A stretch of 64,000 bases of DNA, taken from Defluviicoccus sp. Lineage in GTDB: Bacteria; Pseudomonadota; Alphaproteobacteria; MPNO01. Below are positions 1 to 8,822 of this stretch, piece after piece. Position 1 is the stretch's first letter; each line of letters starts with the position of its first letter. A program made the translations under genes and the position numbers. Location of the stretch: positions 1 through 64,000 of the forward strand of contig JAPPGP010000206.1 in the NCBI GenBank assembly GCA_028821395.1, given 5' to 3'. The notes beneath the pieces were generated by a model. That model was not told the DNA's origin. It saw only the letters and a program-made list of their open reading frames with translations, and ran no database searches.

Positions 1-2
1 GC

Positions 3-371
3 CCGGCCCCGGCGGCGGCCGACGCCGTCCCGGCGGCAGCGGCGGACCGGCCGCCGCTCGCCGGCCACCCGGTACGGGTCCGCCGGCTGAGCCGGGGCCT
101 GACGCTGAAGCAACTGGCCGAGGCCGCCGGCATCAGCCCCTCCGGCGTGGCGCATATCGAGAGCGGCAGAAACAGGGGCACGCCCAGGACGCGGGCCGCA
201 ATCGAGAAGGCGCTGGACATGCCGCCCGGCGCGCTGGACGAATACCGGCCGCGCAGCGCCACGGAGCCCGAAGCCGCCGAGCGGCGGGAGGCGTCCGAAG
301 ATACGCCCCCTTCGGGCGCCGCTCGGGATGAGGCCCGGCAGGTACCGCCCGAAGACCCCTCCGCATCCTGA
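3..371 (+). CDS. HTH (XRE-type) regulator, C-terminal part, cut by window edge
   Basis: The open frame enters from the left edge and ends at TGA 369-371, so the true start is outside the window. An Ala/Pro-rich stretch is followed by a helix-turn-helix of the XRE/Cro type (LTLKQLAEAAGISPSGVAHI is the core, at about bases 102-160), then the typical third and fourth helices ending in ALDEY. After the HTH comes about 45 residues of acidic, low-complexity tail. The HTH assignment is from the helix pattern and is solid; target genes are unknown. It lies 128 bp upstream of the amidohydrolase on the same strand and could regulate it, which is inference. A GTG at 147 would split the HTH and is not a likely start. 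Confidence 0.7.
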   Translation, partial: PAPAAADAVPAAAADRPPLAGHPVRVRRLSRGLTLKQLAEAAGISPSGVAHIESGRNRGTPRTRAAIEKALDMPPGALDEYRPRSATEPEAAERREASEDTPPSGAARDEARQVPPEDPSAS

Positions 372-499
372 ACCGGTGCGCCGGCGCCGCATCGAAGGAC
401 CGCCGATCGCGCGTCAAGTTATCCATGTGAGCCCCGATTGAAGGAGCGGCGCCGAAAAATTCGTTTGCGCCGAACGGGCCGCTGGGAAATCCTCGCCTC

Positions 500-1870
500 A
501 TGTCCGATTTCGATCTCGTCCTGATCGGCGACGTCGTGCTGCCCGACCGGGTGATCGAGCGCGGCTACGTGGCGGTTCGCGACGGCGAGGTCGCGGCGGT
601 CGGCGCCGGGAAGGCGCCGGGCGCGGCGACGGTGGAGGATTTTTCCGGCGGGTCGATCCTGCCGGGCGCGATCGACGGGCAGGTCCATTCGCGCTCCCAG
701 GCCGACCAGGAGGATTTCCTCTGGTCGACCCGCTCCGCGGCGGCGGGCGGGGTAACGACCATCGTCGACATGCCCTATGACGACGGCGAGCTGATCTGCA
801 CCGCCGAGCGGCTGGCGGGAAAGGCGGCGGCGGCGGCGTCCCAGGCGCGGGTCGATTTCGCGCTCTACGGCACAGTCCACCCCGACGACGGGCCGCGCCA
901 CATCTCCAGCATGGTCGAGGCGGGCGCCGCCGCCTTTAAGTTCTCGACCTTCGGCACCCACCCGGAGCGCTTTCCCCGCATCCCGCCGCAGACCATGCAC
1001 GACTGCTTCGCCGAGATCGCGCGCTTCGACCTGATGGCCGGCGTGCACAACGAGAACGAGGAGGTGATCCGGGCGGCACTGGCGACGACGCGCGCGGGCG
1101 GCCGGACCGACTACCTGGCGCACGGGCTGTCGCGCCCCGCAATCTCGGAGCTGCTCGCGATGGCGGAGGTCTACGAGCTCGGCGCCGCCACCGGCTGCGC
1201 CGCCCATGTCGTCCATTGCTCGCTCGGCCGCGGCTACGAGATGGCGCGCGCCTACCGCGACCAGGGCTACCGGGCGACCGCCGAGGCCTGCATTCACTAC
1301 CTGACGCTGAGCGAGGAGGACGACGTGAGCCGTCTGGGCGGGGTGGCCAAGATCAACCCGCCGATCCGCGGACGGGCGGAGCGCGAGGCGCTGTGGCGGC
1401 ATTTGGCGGAAGGCAACATCGCCATCGTCTCGACCGACCACGTGAGCTGGTCGCTGGAGCGGAAGACCCGCAACGACATGCTGGAGAACGCTTCCGGCGC
1501 GCCGGGGCTCGAAGCGCTGGTGCCGCTGCTCGCGACCGGGCTAGCCGAGCGCGGCTTGCCGATGACCTGGGCGGCGCGGCTGCTGGCGGAGAACCCGGCG
1601 CGACTGTTCCGCATCGACCGCCGGAAGGGCGCCTTGCGGACCGGCCGCGACGCCGACATCGCCGTCCTGGTGCCGGACGAGCACGACTACGACCCCGCGG
1701 CGTCGGGCAACAACGTCGTCGACTGGAGCCCCTATGCCGGGCGTCGCCTCGCCTGGCGGGTGGAGGCCGCCTGGCTGCGCGGACAGCCGGTCTGGACGTA
1801 TGGCGGGAGCGTCGCCGAGCCAGGCACCGGAAGCTGGGTCAGGCCCGGGATATCGCGGGGCGCCGCGTGA
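500..1870 (+). CDS. Dihydroorotase/allantoinase/hydantoinase-like amidohydrolase
   Basis: 456 aa, the usual length for cyclic amidohydrolases that open hydantoin-like or dihydropyrimidine rings. The N-terminal beta-sandwich half leads into PGAIDGQVHS (55-64), then the TIM-barrel metal ligands: a candidate carboxylated Lys147 in AFKFS, His183 in GVHNE, His236/His239 in HVVHCS, and Asp313 in STDHV. The first histidine of the usual HxH motif is Gln61 here (QVH). The gene overlaps the next by GTGA at 1867-1870, so the two are translationally coupled. The next gene is an M20 N-carbamoyl or allantoate hydrolase, so the pair fits a ring-opening then ureido-cleaving route. Exact substrate (allantoin, hydantoin, dihydropyrimidine) is not determinable by eye. 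Confidence 0.85.
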   Translation: MSDFDLVLIGDVVLPDRVIERGYVAVRDGEVAAVGAGKAPGAATVEDFSGGSILPGAIDGQVHSRSQADQEDFLWSTRSAAAGGVTTIVDMPYDDGELICTAERLAGKAAAAASQARVDFALYGTVHPDDGPRHISSMVEAGAAAFKFSTFGTHPERFPRIPPQTMHDCFAEIARFDLMAGVHNENEEVIRAALATTRAGGRTDYLAHGLSRPAISELLAMAEVYELGAATGCAAHVVHCSLGRGYEMARAYRDQGYRATAEACIHYLTLSEEDDVSRLGGVAKINPPIRGRAEREALWRHLAEGNIAIVSTDHVSWSLERKTRNDMLENASGAPGLEALVPLLATGLAERGLPMTWAARLLAENPARLFRIDRRKGALRTGRDADIAVLVPDEHDYDPAASGNNVVDWSPYAGRRLAWRVEAAWLRGQPVWTYGGSVAEPGTGSWVRPGISRGAA

Positions 1871-3132
1871 GCGCCTCCGCGGTGGACGAAGACCGCCTGT
1901 GGGCGGACCACGAGGCGCTTGCCCGGCTCACCGAGCCCGAACGGCCGTTCACCCGACGCTCGTTCTCGCCGCTGTTCTCGGAGGGGCGCGCCTGGCTGGA
2001 GCGGCGCTTCCGGGACGCCGGCTTGGAGACGCGGATCGATGCCGGGGGCAATCTGATCGGCCGGCTGGAGGGAGCGGACGCGGATGCCGGGACGCTGATG
2101 ACCGGCTCGCACAGCGACACCGTGCCCCGGGGCGGACGGTTCGACGGCATTTCCGGCGTGCTCGCCGGCATCGAGGTCGCGCGTTGCCTCTCCGCCCGCG
2201 GCCACAGGCTGCGCCACGGCTTCGAGGTGGTCGACTTCCTCGCCGAAGAGGCGAGCGATTGCGGCGTCTCCTGCGTCGGCTCGCGGGCGATGACGGGGCA
2301 CCTCGACGAGACTTTGCTGGCCCAGATTTTCCCCGACGGGCGCAGCCTCGCCCAGGCGCTCGAAGCCGTCGGGGGCGATCCGGGGGGACTCGCCGGGGCG
2401 GTGCGCCACGACATCCGCGCGTTCCTGGAGCTCCATATCGAGCAGGGGCCGGTGCTGGAGAGCGCGGGCACGGCGATCGGCGTGGTCGCCGCGATCGTCG
2501 GGATCGCACGCGTGGAGATCGTCTTCGAGGGCAAGGCGGGCCATGCCGGCACGGTGCCGATGGGCGGGCGCCGCGACGCCCTGGCCGCCGCCGCCGCGCT
2601 GGTCGGCTGGGTCAAGCGGAGCGCGACCGAGATCGCCCGCGCGGCCCCGGGCCATTTCGTCGCGACCGCCGGCGTGCTCGAGGTCGAGCCCAACGCGCCC
2701 AACGTGGTGCCGGCGAGCGCCCGGCTGGTGATCGATGCGCGCTCCGACGACAGGGGGCGCGTCGGGCGCTTCGTCGAGTCCCTGCGGGCCGAAGCCGAAG
2801 CCGCCGCGGCGCGCCAAGGTGTCCGACTGGCCGTCTGCGGACTGCTTTCCGAGAGCTTGCCGGTGACCTGCGATGGCCGCCTGCAGCGCGCGATAGCGCG
2901 GGCCGCCGACGGGCTGGGCCTCTCATCGATGACGATGGCGAGCGGCGCCGGGCACGACACCTCGTTTCTCGCCCGGATCTGCCCGGCCGCCATGGTGTTC
3001 GTGCCCTGCCGCGACGGGCTCAGCCATCACGCCGACGAATGGGCCGAGCCGGCGGCGCTCGCCGCCGGCTCGAGCGTGCTGCTCGCAACCGTCGAAACGC
3101 TCGATGACGACGGTCCCGAGACCGCAGCCTAA
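1867..3132 (+). CDS. M20 family Zn hydrolase (N-carbamoyl-L-amino acid hydrolase / allantoate amidohydrolase)
   Basis: 421 aa when started at GTG 1867, which overlaps the stop of the amidohydrolase; the open frame extends further upstream but only as a shadow of that gene. M20 hallmarks are present: TGSHSDTV (His82), GRFDGISGV (Asp93), the Glu pair in LAEEAS (127-128), His190 in ELHIEQGPVLE, and the late SHHADEW motif. These match the bimetal site and lid domain of the N-carbamoyl-amino-acid hydrolase and allantoate amidohydrolase family, which release ammonia and CO2 from ureido compounds. Together with the preceding cyclic amidohydrolase it probably completes degradation of a purine- or pyrimidine-derived ring. 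Which substrate is handled is not resolved. Confidence 0.88.
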   Translation: MSASAVDEDRLWADHEALARLTEPERPFTRRSFSPLFSEGRAWLERRFRDAGLETRIDAGGNLIGRLEGADADAGTLMTGSHSDTVPRGGRFDGISGVLAGIEVARCLSARGHRLRHGFEVVDFLAEEASDCGVSCVGSRAMTGHLDETLLAQIFPDGRSLAQALEAVGGDPGGLAGAVRHDIRAFLELHIEQGPVLESAGTAIGVVAAIVGIARVEIVFEGKAGHAGTVPMGGRRDALAAAAALVGWVKRSATEIARAAPGHFVATAGVLEVEPNAPNVVPASARLVIDARSDDRGRVGRFVESLRAEAEAAAARQGVRLAVCGLLSESLPVTCDGRLQRAIARAADGLGLSSMTMASGAGHDTSFLARICPAAMVFVPCRDGLSHHADEWAEPAALAAGSSVLLATVETLDDDGPETAA

Positions 3133-3206
3133 ACGCCTCTCGTTGACCGGCTTTTCGTCCCGGCCTATCGTCGATTCCAGGATGCGATAGCGGCGGGAAA
3201 GGATCG

Positions 3207-4913
3207 GTGACAGAGGGTTTTTCGGGCACCGGTCAGGCGAAAGATCCCGCGAGCTACGCGTTTGACCTCGGCGCCTGGAAGAGAGACATTGCGACCGCGT
3301 CGCCGGAGGCGGAGGCGTGGTTCAACTTGGGTCTCAACTGGACCTACGCCTACAACCACGAAGAGGCCGTATCCTGCTTTCGCGAGGCGCTGCGGCACGA
3401 TCCCGACTGCGCGATGGCCTGGTGGGGCATCGCCTATGCCGGCGGACCGTTCTACAACCGTCCGTGGATCCGCTATACCGGGCGGGAGATCGCCGAGACG
3501 TTGCCGCTGTGCCACGACGCGGCCAGAGAGGCGCGTCGCGCGCTGGACCGGGCGCATAGCGACAGGCCGGACGAGCGCGCGCTTATACAGGCGATATCGA
3601 TCCGCTATCGAACGGCAAGCGAGACCAGCCATCGGGTGCTGAACCGGTGGCACCGGGAGTTTGCCGCCCGGATGCGGACGGTCTACGCCGCTTACCCGGC
3701 CGACCTCGACATTGCCGCCCTGTTCGCGGAGGCGGCCATAACCTGCACGCCCCGGCAGCTATGGGATCTCAAGACCGGGCAACCGAACCCGGATGCCCTG
3801 ACCGGGGAGGCGATCGCGGTACTGGAGACCGCGATCGCGGAGATCGAGAGAACCGGGACCGGTCATCCCGGAATTCTGCACATGTACATCCATGCGATGG
3901 AGATGTCACCGTTTCCCGAACGCGCCCTGCGCGCCGCGGACATCCTGCGCGGGCTGGTGCCGGACGGAGGCCATATCGAGCATGTCGCGGCGCATATCTA
4001 CGTGCTGTGCGGCGACTACGGGCAGGCGATGGAGCAGTGCCGCCGCGCCGTCCGCATGGACGACAAGTACCTGGACGTCGCGGGTCCATTCAACTTTTAC
4101 ACCACGGCCCGGTGTCACGATCTGCACCTCTATATGTACACCGCCATGTTTCTCGGCCACTACGGCACGGCGATCGCCGCCGCGAACCGCATCCGCGCGA
4201 CGGCGACGCCGGAGCTGGTTGCCTCCAGCTATCCGTTCATGGCCAGCATCCTCGACGGCTATTCGGCCATGCGGACCCATGTCCATGTGCGTTTCGGAAA
4301 ATGGCGGGAGCTGATCGAGGACGAATTTCCCGAGTGCCCGGAGCAAGCGCCGATTCGGGTGGCCATGCATCACTACGGCAAGGGCGTGGCTTGCGCCGCC
4401 CTGGGTGATATCGAGAACGCGGAGTCCGCCAGGGCCCGGTTCGACAGGCATCTTCAGACGATTCCGGAAGACGCCATATTTCTCAGCAATTCGGTACGCG
4501 ATATCCTGCTGGTCGGCGAGGCCATGCTGGACGGGGAGCTGGAATATCGAAAGCGGAACTACGACCGCGCCTTCACGGCTTTGCGCCTGGCCGTGGAGCG
4601 GGACGACAATCTGAACTTCACCGAGCCCTGGGCGTGGATGCATCCGCCGCGCCACGCTTTGGGCGCCCTGTTGTTGCAGCAGGGCCTGTTGGAAGAAGCC
4701 GAGGCAGTCTATCGAACGGATCTGGGCTACACCGGCGACATCGCCCGCAGCAGCCAGCATCCCGACAACGTGTGGGCTGTCCACGGGCTGTTGGAGTGCG
4801 TCAAGGCGAATGGCGATCCGAACGAGGCGCGGCTGCTCGAACAGAAGCTGAGATTCGCCCAGGCGAGAACCGACGTTTCCATAGCCTCATCCTGCTACTG
4901 CCGAACGCGATAG
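3207..4913 (+). CDS. Tetratricopeptide repeat protein
   Basis: 568 aa from GTG 3207, preceded by a purine-rich GGGAAAGGA ribosome site at 3195-3203. The first clear TPR is near residues 33-66 (AWFNLGLNWTYAYNHEEAV then REALRHDPDCAMAWWGIAYA), and further helical pairs run through the protein, for example around AAHIYVLCGDYGQAMEQCRRA and the C-terminal LGALLLQQGLLEEAEAVY. No signal peptide or membrane segment is evident, so it is probably cytoplasmic and a scaffold or partner-binding protein. It resembles a widespread family annotated only as TPR proteins. It starts 74 bp after the M20 hydrolase and may be co-transcribed. No enzymatic function is suggested. Confidence 0.8.
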   Translation: MTEGFSGTGQAKDPASYAFDLGAWKRDIATASPEAEAWFNLGLNWTYAYNHEEAVSCFREALRHDPDCAMAWWGIAYAGGPFYNRPWIRYTGREIAETLPLCHDAAREARRALDRAHSDRPDERALIQAISIRYRTASETSHRVLNRWHREFAARMRTVYAAYPADLDIAALFAEAAITCTPRQLWDLKTGQPNPDALTGEAIAVLETAIAEIERTGTGHPGILHMYIHAMEMSPFPERALRAADILRGLVPDGGHIEHVAAHIYVLCGDYGQAMEQCRRAVRMDDKYLDVAGPFNFYTTARCHDLHLYMYTAMFLGHYGTAIAAANRIRATATPELVASSYPFMASILDGYSAMRTHVHVRFGKWRELIEDEFPECPEQAPIRVAMHHYGKGVACAALGDIENAESARARFDRHLQTIPEDAIFLSNSVRDILLVGEAMLDGELEYRKRNYDRAFTALRLAVERDDNLNFTEPWAWMHPPRHALGALLLQQGLLEEAEAVYRTDLGYTGDIARSSQHPDNVWAVHGLLECVKANGDPNEARLLEQKLRFAQARTDVSIASSCYCRTR

Positions 4914-4943
4914 GGCAGGCGCCTGTCGATCGAAGCTCGCCGG

Positions 4944-6260
4944 TCACACCAGCCCCGGCAGCCACAGGCAGGTCGCGGGCAGGGCGAGAATGATCGCCAC
5001 GCGGACGAAATCGCTCAGCAGGAACGGCACGATGCCGCGGAACGAGTCGCCGAGCGGGACGCCGTCGGCGAGCGAGTTGATCACATAGACGTTGAGGCCG
5101 ATCGGCGGGGTGATCAGCCCCACCTCGACCACGATCAGGGCGAGGATGCCGAACCAGATCGCGATCTCCTCCTCGGTGAAGCCGAAATCGAGCCCGGTGA
5201 CCAGCGGGAAGAACACCGGGACCGTGAGCAGGATCATCGCCAGGCTGTCCATCACGCAGCCCAGCGCCAGATAGACCAGCAGGATGCCGATCAGGATCGA
5301 CATCGGCGCGAGCCCCGACGCCGCGAGCACATCGGCGAGCTCGACGGGGATCTGCGACAGCGCGAGAAAGCCGTTATAGATCTCGGCGCTGATCAGGATG
5401 ATGAAGATCATCGCCGTGGCCTGGGCGGTCTCCAGCAGGCTGGAGGCGAAGCTCTGCCAGCTCAGCCGGCCGAAGGCGATCGCCACCAGCCCGGTCGCCG
5501 CCGCCCCGATCGCCGCGCCCTCCGTCGGGGTGAACACCCCGAGATAGATGCCGCCGATGACGAGGACGAAGATCGCCGCCACCGGCCACACCGCGCCGAG
5601 GCTCCTGATCCGCTCGCGCAGCGGCACCGACGGGGCGACCGGGCCGGCCTCCGGGTTGAGCCGGACATAGACGGCGATGGCGATGGAATAGCCGACGGTC
5701 GCGATGATCCCGGGGATCAGCGCGGCGAGGAACAGCTTGCCCACCGACTGCTCGGTGATGATGGCGTAGATCACCAGGATCACCGAGGGCGGGATCAGGA
5801 TGCCGAGCGTGCCGCCGGCGGCGAGCGTGCCGGTCGCGAGCGCGCCGGAATAGCCGTAGCGCTTCATCTCGGGCAGCGCGACCGAGGCCATCGTCGCCCC
5901 GGTCGCGATCGACGAGCCGCAGATCGCGCCGAACGCCGCGCAGCCACAGATCGTCGAGATCGCGAGCCCGCCGCGCCGGTGCCCGACCCAGGCGCGCGCC
6001 GCCTCGAACAGCGACCGGCTGAGCCCGGCCTGGGTGGCGAACTGCCCCATCAGCAGGAACAGCGGCAGCACGGACAGCGTGTAGCTGGATACCCGACCGA
6101 ACGGGCCGGTATTCAGCAGGTTGAGAAACGCCGACCAGCCCGCGAGCGACACGAAGCCGAACCCGCCGACCACGAACATCGCCACCCCCACGGGCATGCG
6201 AAAGGCGATCAGGATCAGGCAGACCGCGAACAGGAGGGCGCCGAACTCGATATTGCTCAT
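4944..6260 (-). CDS. TRAP transporter large permease (DctM type)
   Basis: 438 aa from ATG 6260; the frame stays open upstream but that part is a shadow of the small-permease gene. The start overlaps the dctQ-like stop by ATGA (6257-6260). About a dozen hydrophobic segments are visible, with family signatures such as LLMGQFATQAGLS, GAICGSSIATGATMASVALPEM and GTLGILIPPSVILVIYA. This is the subunit that moves the solute with Na+ across the inner membrane after delivery by the periplasmic binding protein. It is the last gene of the reverse-strand unit tauD-like, P, Q, M and converges on the TPR gene 30 bp away. Confidence 0.95.
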   Translation of the reverse strand: MSNIEFGALLFAVCLILIAFRMPVGVAMFVVGGFGFVSLAGWSAFLNLLNTGPFGRVSSYTLSVLPLFLLMGQFATQAGLSRSLFEAARAWVGHRRGGLAISTICGCAAFGAICGSSIATGATMASVALPEMKRYGYSGALATGTLAAGGTLGILIPPSVILVIYAIITEQSVGKLFLAALIPGIIATVGYSIAIAVYVRLNPEAGPVAPSVPLRERIRSLGAVWPVAAIFVLVIGGIYLGVFTPTEGAAIGAAATGLVAIAFGRLSWQSFASSLLETAQATAMIFIILISAEIYNGFLALSQIPVELADVLAASGLAPMSILIGILLVYLALGCVMDSLAMILLTVPVFFPLVTGLDFGFTEEEIAIWFGILALIVVEVGLITPPIGLNVYVINSLADGVPLGDSFRGIVPFLLSDFVRVAIILALPATCLWLPGLV

Positions 6261-6775
6261 CGGCGAAGCATGCGGATATGGCGCCAGAGCACCCAGACGC
6301 AGACCACGGTCAGCAGCACCGCGCCGAGCAGCGCCGGGAAATAGCCCCAGTAGATGGGGATGTCGAGGAACAGCGTGGTCTCCTCGTCGGCGAGCTTGTG
6401 CAGCCCGCCGACCAGGAGCCGCCAGGCGATCAGCCCGGCGACGACGGCGAAGGCGAAGCTGTGCACCGTATCGAGCGCCGTCTTGCGCCGCGGCGACAGC
6501 TTCGCGGTGAAGAACTCGACGACGATGTTCGCGTTCCTGAGATGGCAATAGGGGAAGAAGGCGAACACGGCGACGCCGCAGACCAGCTCGGTGATCTCGT
6601 AATCGCCGGGGATCGGCGCGTTGAACGCGTAACGGCCGATGACGCTGATCACGGTCATCGCCATGACCCCGACCAGCAGCAGCCCGCCGGCCATCGCCAC
6701 CGCCCGGCCGACGCGCTCGATCGCGGCGTCGAACCGGACCTCCCCGGGGCCGGCTTCCGCGCTATTCCCGATCAC
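6257..6775 (-). CDS. TRAP transporter small permease (DctQ type)
   Basis: 172 aa with four hydrophobic segments (about 27-48, 60-80, 100-122, 142-163), the normal size and topology of DctQ subunits. The segment SVIGRYAFNAPIPGDYEITE is typical of the region after helix 1. It pairs with the large permease in the inner membrane and overlaps it by 4 bp. The binding-protein gene ends 17 bp upstream, giving the usual P-Q-M order. Substrate class is not indicated by this subunit. Confidence 0.92.
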   Translation of the reverse strand: MIGNSAEAGPGEVRFDAAIERVGRAVAMAGGLLLVGVMAMTVISVIGRYAFNAPIPGDYEITELVCGVAVFAFFPYCHLRNANIVVEFFTAKLSPRRKTALDTVHSFAFAVVAGLIAWRLLVGGLHKLADEETTLFLDIPIYWGYFPALLGAVLLTVVCVWVLWRHIRMLRR

Positions 6776-6792
6776 CCGGGGCGGCCCCGGGA

Positions 6793-7830
6793 CTACTTGC
6801 TGTATTTGGCGACCAGCCGCCTGGCATCGGCCACCAGCGCCTTGCCGTCATGCCCCTTGGCGGTGACCTTCTCGACCCAGGCGTCGACCACCTTCTGGGT
6901 CGCCTTGCGCCAGCGTTCGCGCTCGGCATCGTCGAGGGCGAGGATCCGGTCGCCCCGCTTGACCGCGAGCGCGCGCCCGGGCTTCTCGTCCTCCTGCCAC
7001 ATCTGGCCGAGCCGCCTGGCGAGCCCCATGCCGGTGCTGTCGTCGACGATCTTGCGGATGTCGGCGGGCAGCCCGTCATAGCGCTTCTTGTTCATCGTCA
7101 TCAGGAACAGCGCGCAGGAGAGCGCCACCTCGGTGTGATACTTGGTCACCTCGTGCAGGCGGAACGGGCGCATGATGGTCCAGGGAATCCACGTCCCCTC
7201 GACCACGCCGCGCGACAGCGCCTCGTAGACCTTGGGGATCGGCATGCCGACCGGCACCGTTCCGAGCGCCCGCAGCATCGCCGCGCTCGCCCGCGACGGC
7301 GCGCGCATCTTCATCCCCTCGAGGTCCTCGAGCTTCTGGATCGGCTTCTTCGCGGTGTGGATATGACCGCGCGCGGTGGCGTGGAACACCAGGGGGTGGG
7401 TGTCCTTGTACTCGTCGCGCAACCACTTGCCATGGAACTCGGTTAGCGCCTGGCTGGTCGCCACCGCGTCGCCGGCGACGAAGGGCAGCTCGAACACCTC
7501 GGTCAGCGGAAAGCGGCCCGGCGAGTAGCCGGGAAGCGTCCAGACGATGTCGACCACCCCGTCGCGCGCCTGGCCGTAGAGGTCGGACGGCTTGCCGCCG
7601 AGCTGCATAGCCGGGAAGACCTGGACCTTCACCTTGCCGGCGGATTGCTTCTCGATCTCCTTCGCCCAGGGCCGCATGAACAGGCGGTTGGCGATCGCCT
7701 TGGGCGAGTTGAAGTTGTGCAGGCGCAGCGTGAGCTCCTGCGCCCCGGCCCCGCCCGGAAGCGCGAACAGGGACCCCGCGGCCAGTACGGCAAGCGCCGC
7801 CGCGCCTGCGATTGCGCGCATCACACCCAT
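6793..7830 (-). CDS. TRAP transporter substrate-binding protein (DctP type)
   Basis: 345 aa with an N-terminal Sec signal (hydrophobic AIAGAAALAVLAAGSLFALP, likely cut after GGAGAQ), so it is periplasmic. The mature part shows the DctP fold pattern: LRLHNF at the first strand, WVIPW-like region WIPWTIMRPF near 215-225 and a lid with KMRAPSRASAAMLRALGTVPV. In this family an arginine on the domain interface pairs with the substrate carboxylate; MRAPSR is the likely position. It is 37 bp downstream of the TauD-like dioxygenase, so the imported acid and the oxygenase substrate may be linked. The binding protein at 60053-61084 is of the same general type. Confidence 0.92.
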   Translation of the reverse strand: MGVMRAIAGAAALAVLAAGSLFALPGGAGAQELTLRLHNFNSPKAIANRLFMRPWAKEIEKQSAGKVKVQVFPAMQLGGKPSDLYGQARDGVVDIVWTLPGYSPGRFPLTEVFELPFVAGDAVATSQALTEFHGKWLRDEYKDTHPLVFHATARGHIHTAKKPIQKLEDLEGMKMRAPSRASAAMLRALGTVPVGMPIPKVYEALSRGVVEGTWIPWTIMRPFRLHEVTKYHTEVALSCALFLMTMNKKRYDGLPADIRKIVDDSTGMGLARRLGQMWQEDEKPGRALAVKRGDRILALDDAERERWRKATQKVVDAWVEKVTAKGHDGKALVADARRLVAKYSK

Positions 7831-7867
7831 GATTCTCCTCCCCTCGGTCGGCGGCCTGCCGCCGGTT

Positions 7868-8746
7868 TCAGAACGGCCTGCCGCCCTTGATCGTCACCCG
7901 CTGCATGGTCCGCCGCACCGGATAGTAGTCGTTGGCGGCGTAGTGCTGGGTCGACGGGTTGTCCCAGAACACGATGGAATCGGGCTCCCAGCGAAAGCGG
8001 AACTGGTATTCCGGGATACGCGGCAGGGTGAACAGGAATTCCAGCAGCGCCTTGCTCTCGTCCTTGCGCATGTCCTTGACGGCGATGGTGAACTGCTCGT
8101 TCACGAACACCGCCTTGCGCCCGGTGACCGGGTGGGTGCGGACCACCGGGTGCGCCGGGTTGGGGAGCTCGATCTCCATCTCGGCGAGCTTCGCGTGGCG
8201 TTCCCGCGGCGCCATGCGGTCGAACTTGTGGCGGAAGTTCTTGAAGTCGTGGATCGCCTCCAGGCCCGACAGGAAGCTCTGCATGCGGTCGCTCAGACCC
8301 TCATAGGCGGCGCACATGTCGGCCCACATCGTGTCGCCGCCGACCGGCGGAATGGCGACGCAGCGCAGGATCGAGCCCATCGGCGGCTCTTCGCGGAAGG
8401 TCTCGTCCGAGTGCCAGATATCGGTCGAGAAGACCGGGTTGTCCTTGTGGTTGTCGAGCACGAGGACCTCGGGCAGGTGCTCCAGATGGGGGACGAAGGG
8501 GTGGACGGAGACCTCGCCGAACCTGCGCCCGAAGGCGAGATGCTGTTCCGGCGTGATGTCCTGGTCGCGGAAGAAGACCACCTTGCGGTCCATCAGCGCG
8601 TCATGAATCGCCGCCACCGTGCCGTCGTCGAGCGGCTCGGCCAGGTCGACACCGCGTATTTCGCCGCCGATGGTGGGCTCCGCCGGGACGATCTCGATCC
8701 CGCTCTCGGCCGCGTCCGCGCGGCTTCGTTGGGCAAGCTGCGGCAT
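7868..8746 (-). CDS. TauD/TfdA-family Fe(II)/2-oxoglutarate-dependent dioxygenase
   Basis: 292 aa, typical of taurine/2,4-D dioxygenases. The Fe ligands are His112 and Asp114 in WHSDETF and His268 in TQHYAANDYY; the 2-oxoglutarate-binding Arg is in VRRTMQR near 279. Such enzymes hydroxylate a carbon next to a heteroatom and often release sulfite, a phenol or an amine. First gene of a four-gene reverse-strand unit with a TRAP importer. It begins 76 bp after the end of nadD, the point where the conserved rplU-to-nadD block gives way to accessory genes. Taurine is possible but not shown, since TauD relatives accept many substrates. Confidence 0.9.
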   Translation of the reverse strand: MPQLAQRSRADAAESGIEIVPAEPTIGGEIRGVDLAEPLDDGTVAAIHDALMDRKVVFFRDQDITPEQHLAFGRRFGEVSVHPFVPHLEHLPEVLVLDNHKDNPVFSTDIWHSDETFREEPPMGSILRCVAIPPVGGDTMWADMCAAYEGLSDRMQSFLSGLEAIHDFKNFRHKFDRMAPRERHAKLAEMEIELPNPAHPVVRTHPVTGRKAVFVNEQFTIAVKDMRKDESKALLEFLFTLPRIPEYQFRFRWEPDSIVFWDNPSTQHYAANDYYPVRRTMQRVTIKGGRPF

Positions 8747-8822
8747 CGCGCACCCCCTGTCCTCTGTGCGAAAGCGTATTTGCCGGCGCCGGAGAAGGCA
8801 AGCCGGCGGCGGTCCGGCCGCG

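Noticed and set aside
419-1441. 340-codon reverse ORF over the amidohydrolase
   Set aside because: The forward frame has the full metal-ligand set; the reverse frame has none.
4917-4926. Terminator between the TPR gene and the TRAP large permease (CAGGCGCCTG)
   Set aside because: A 10-bp palindrome without a loop or U-run; too short to call.
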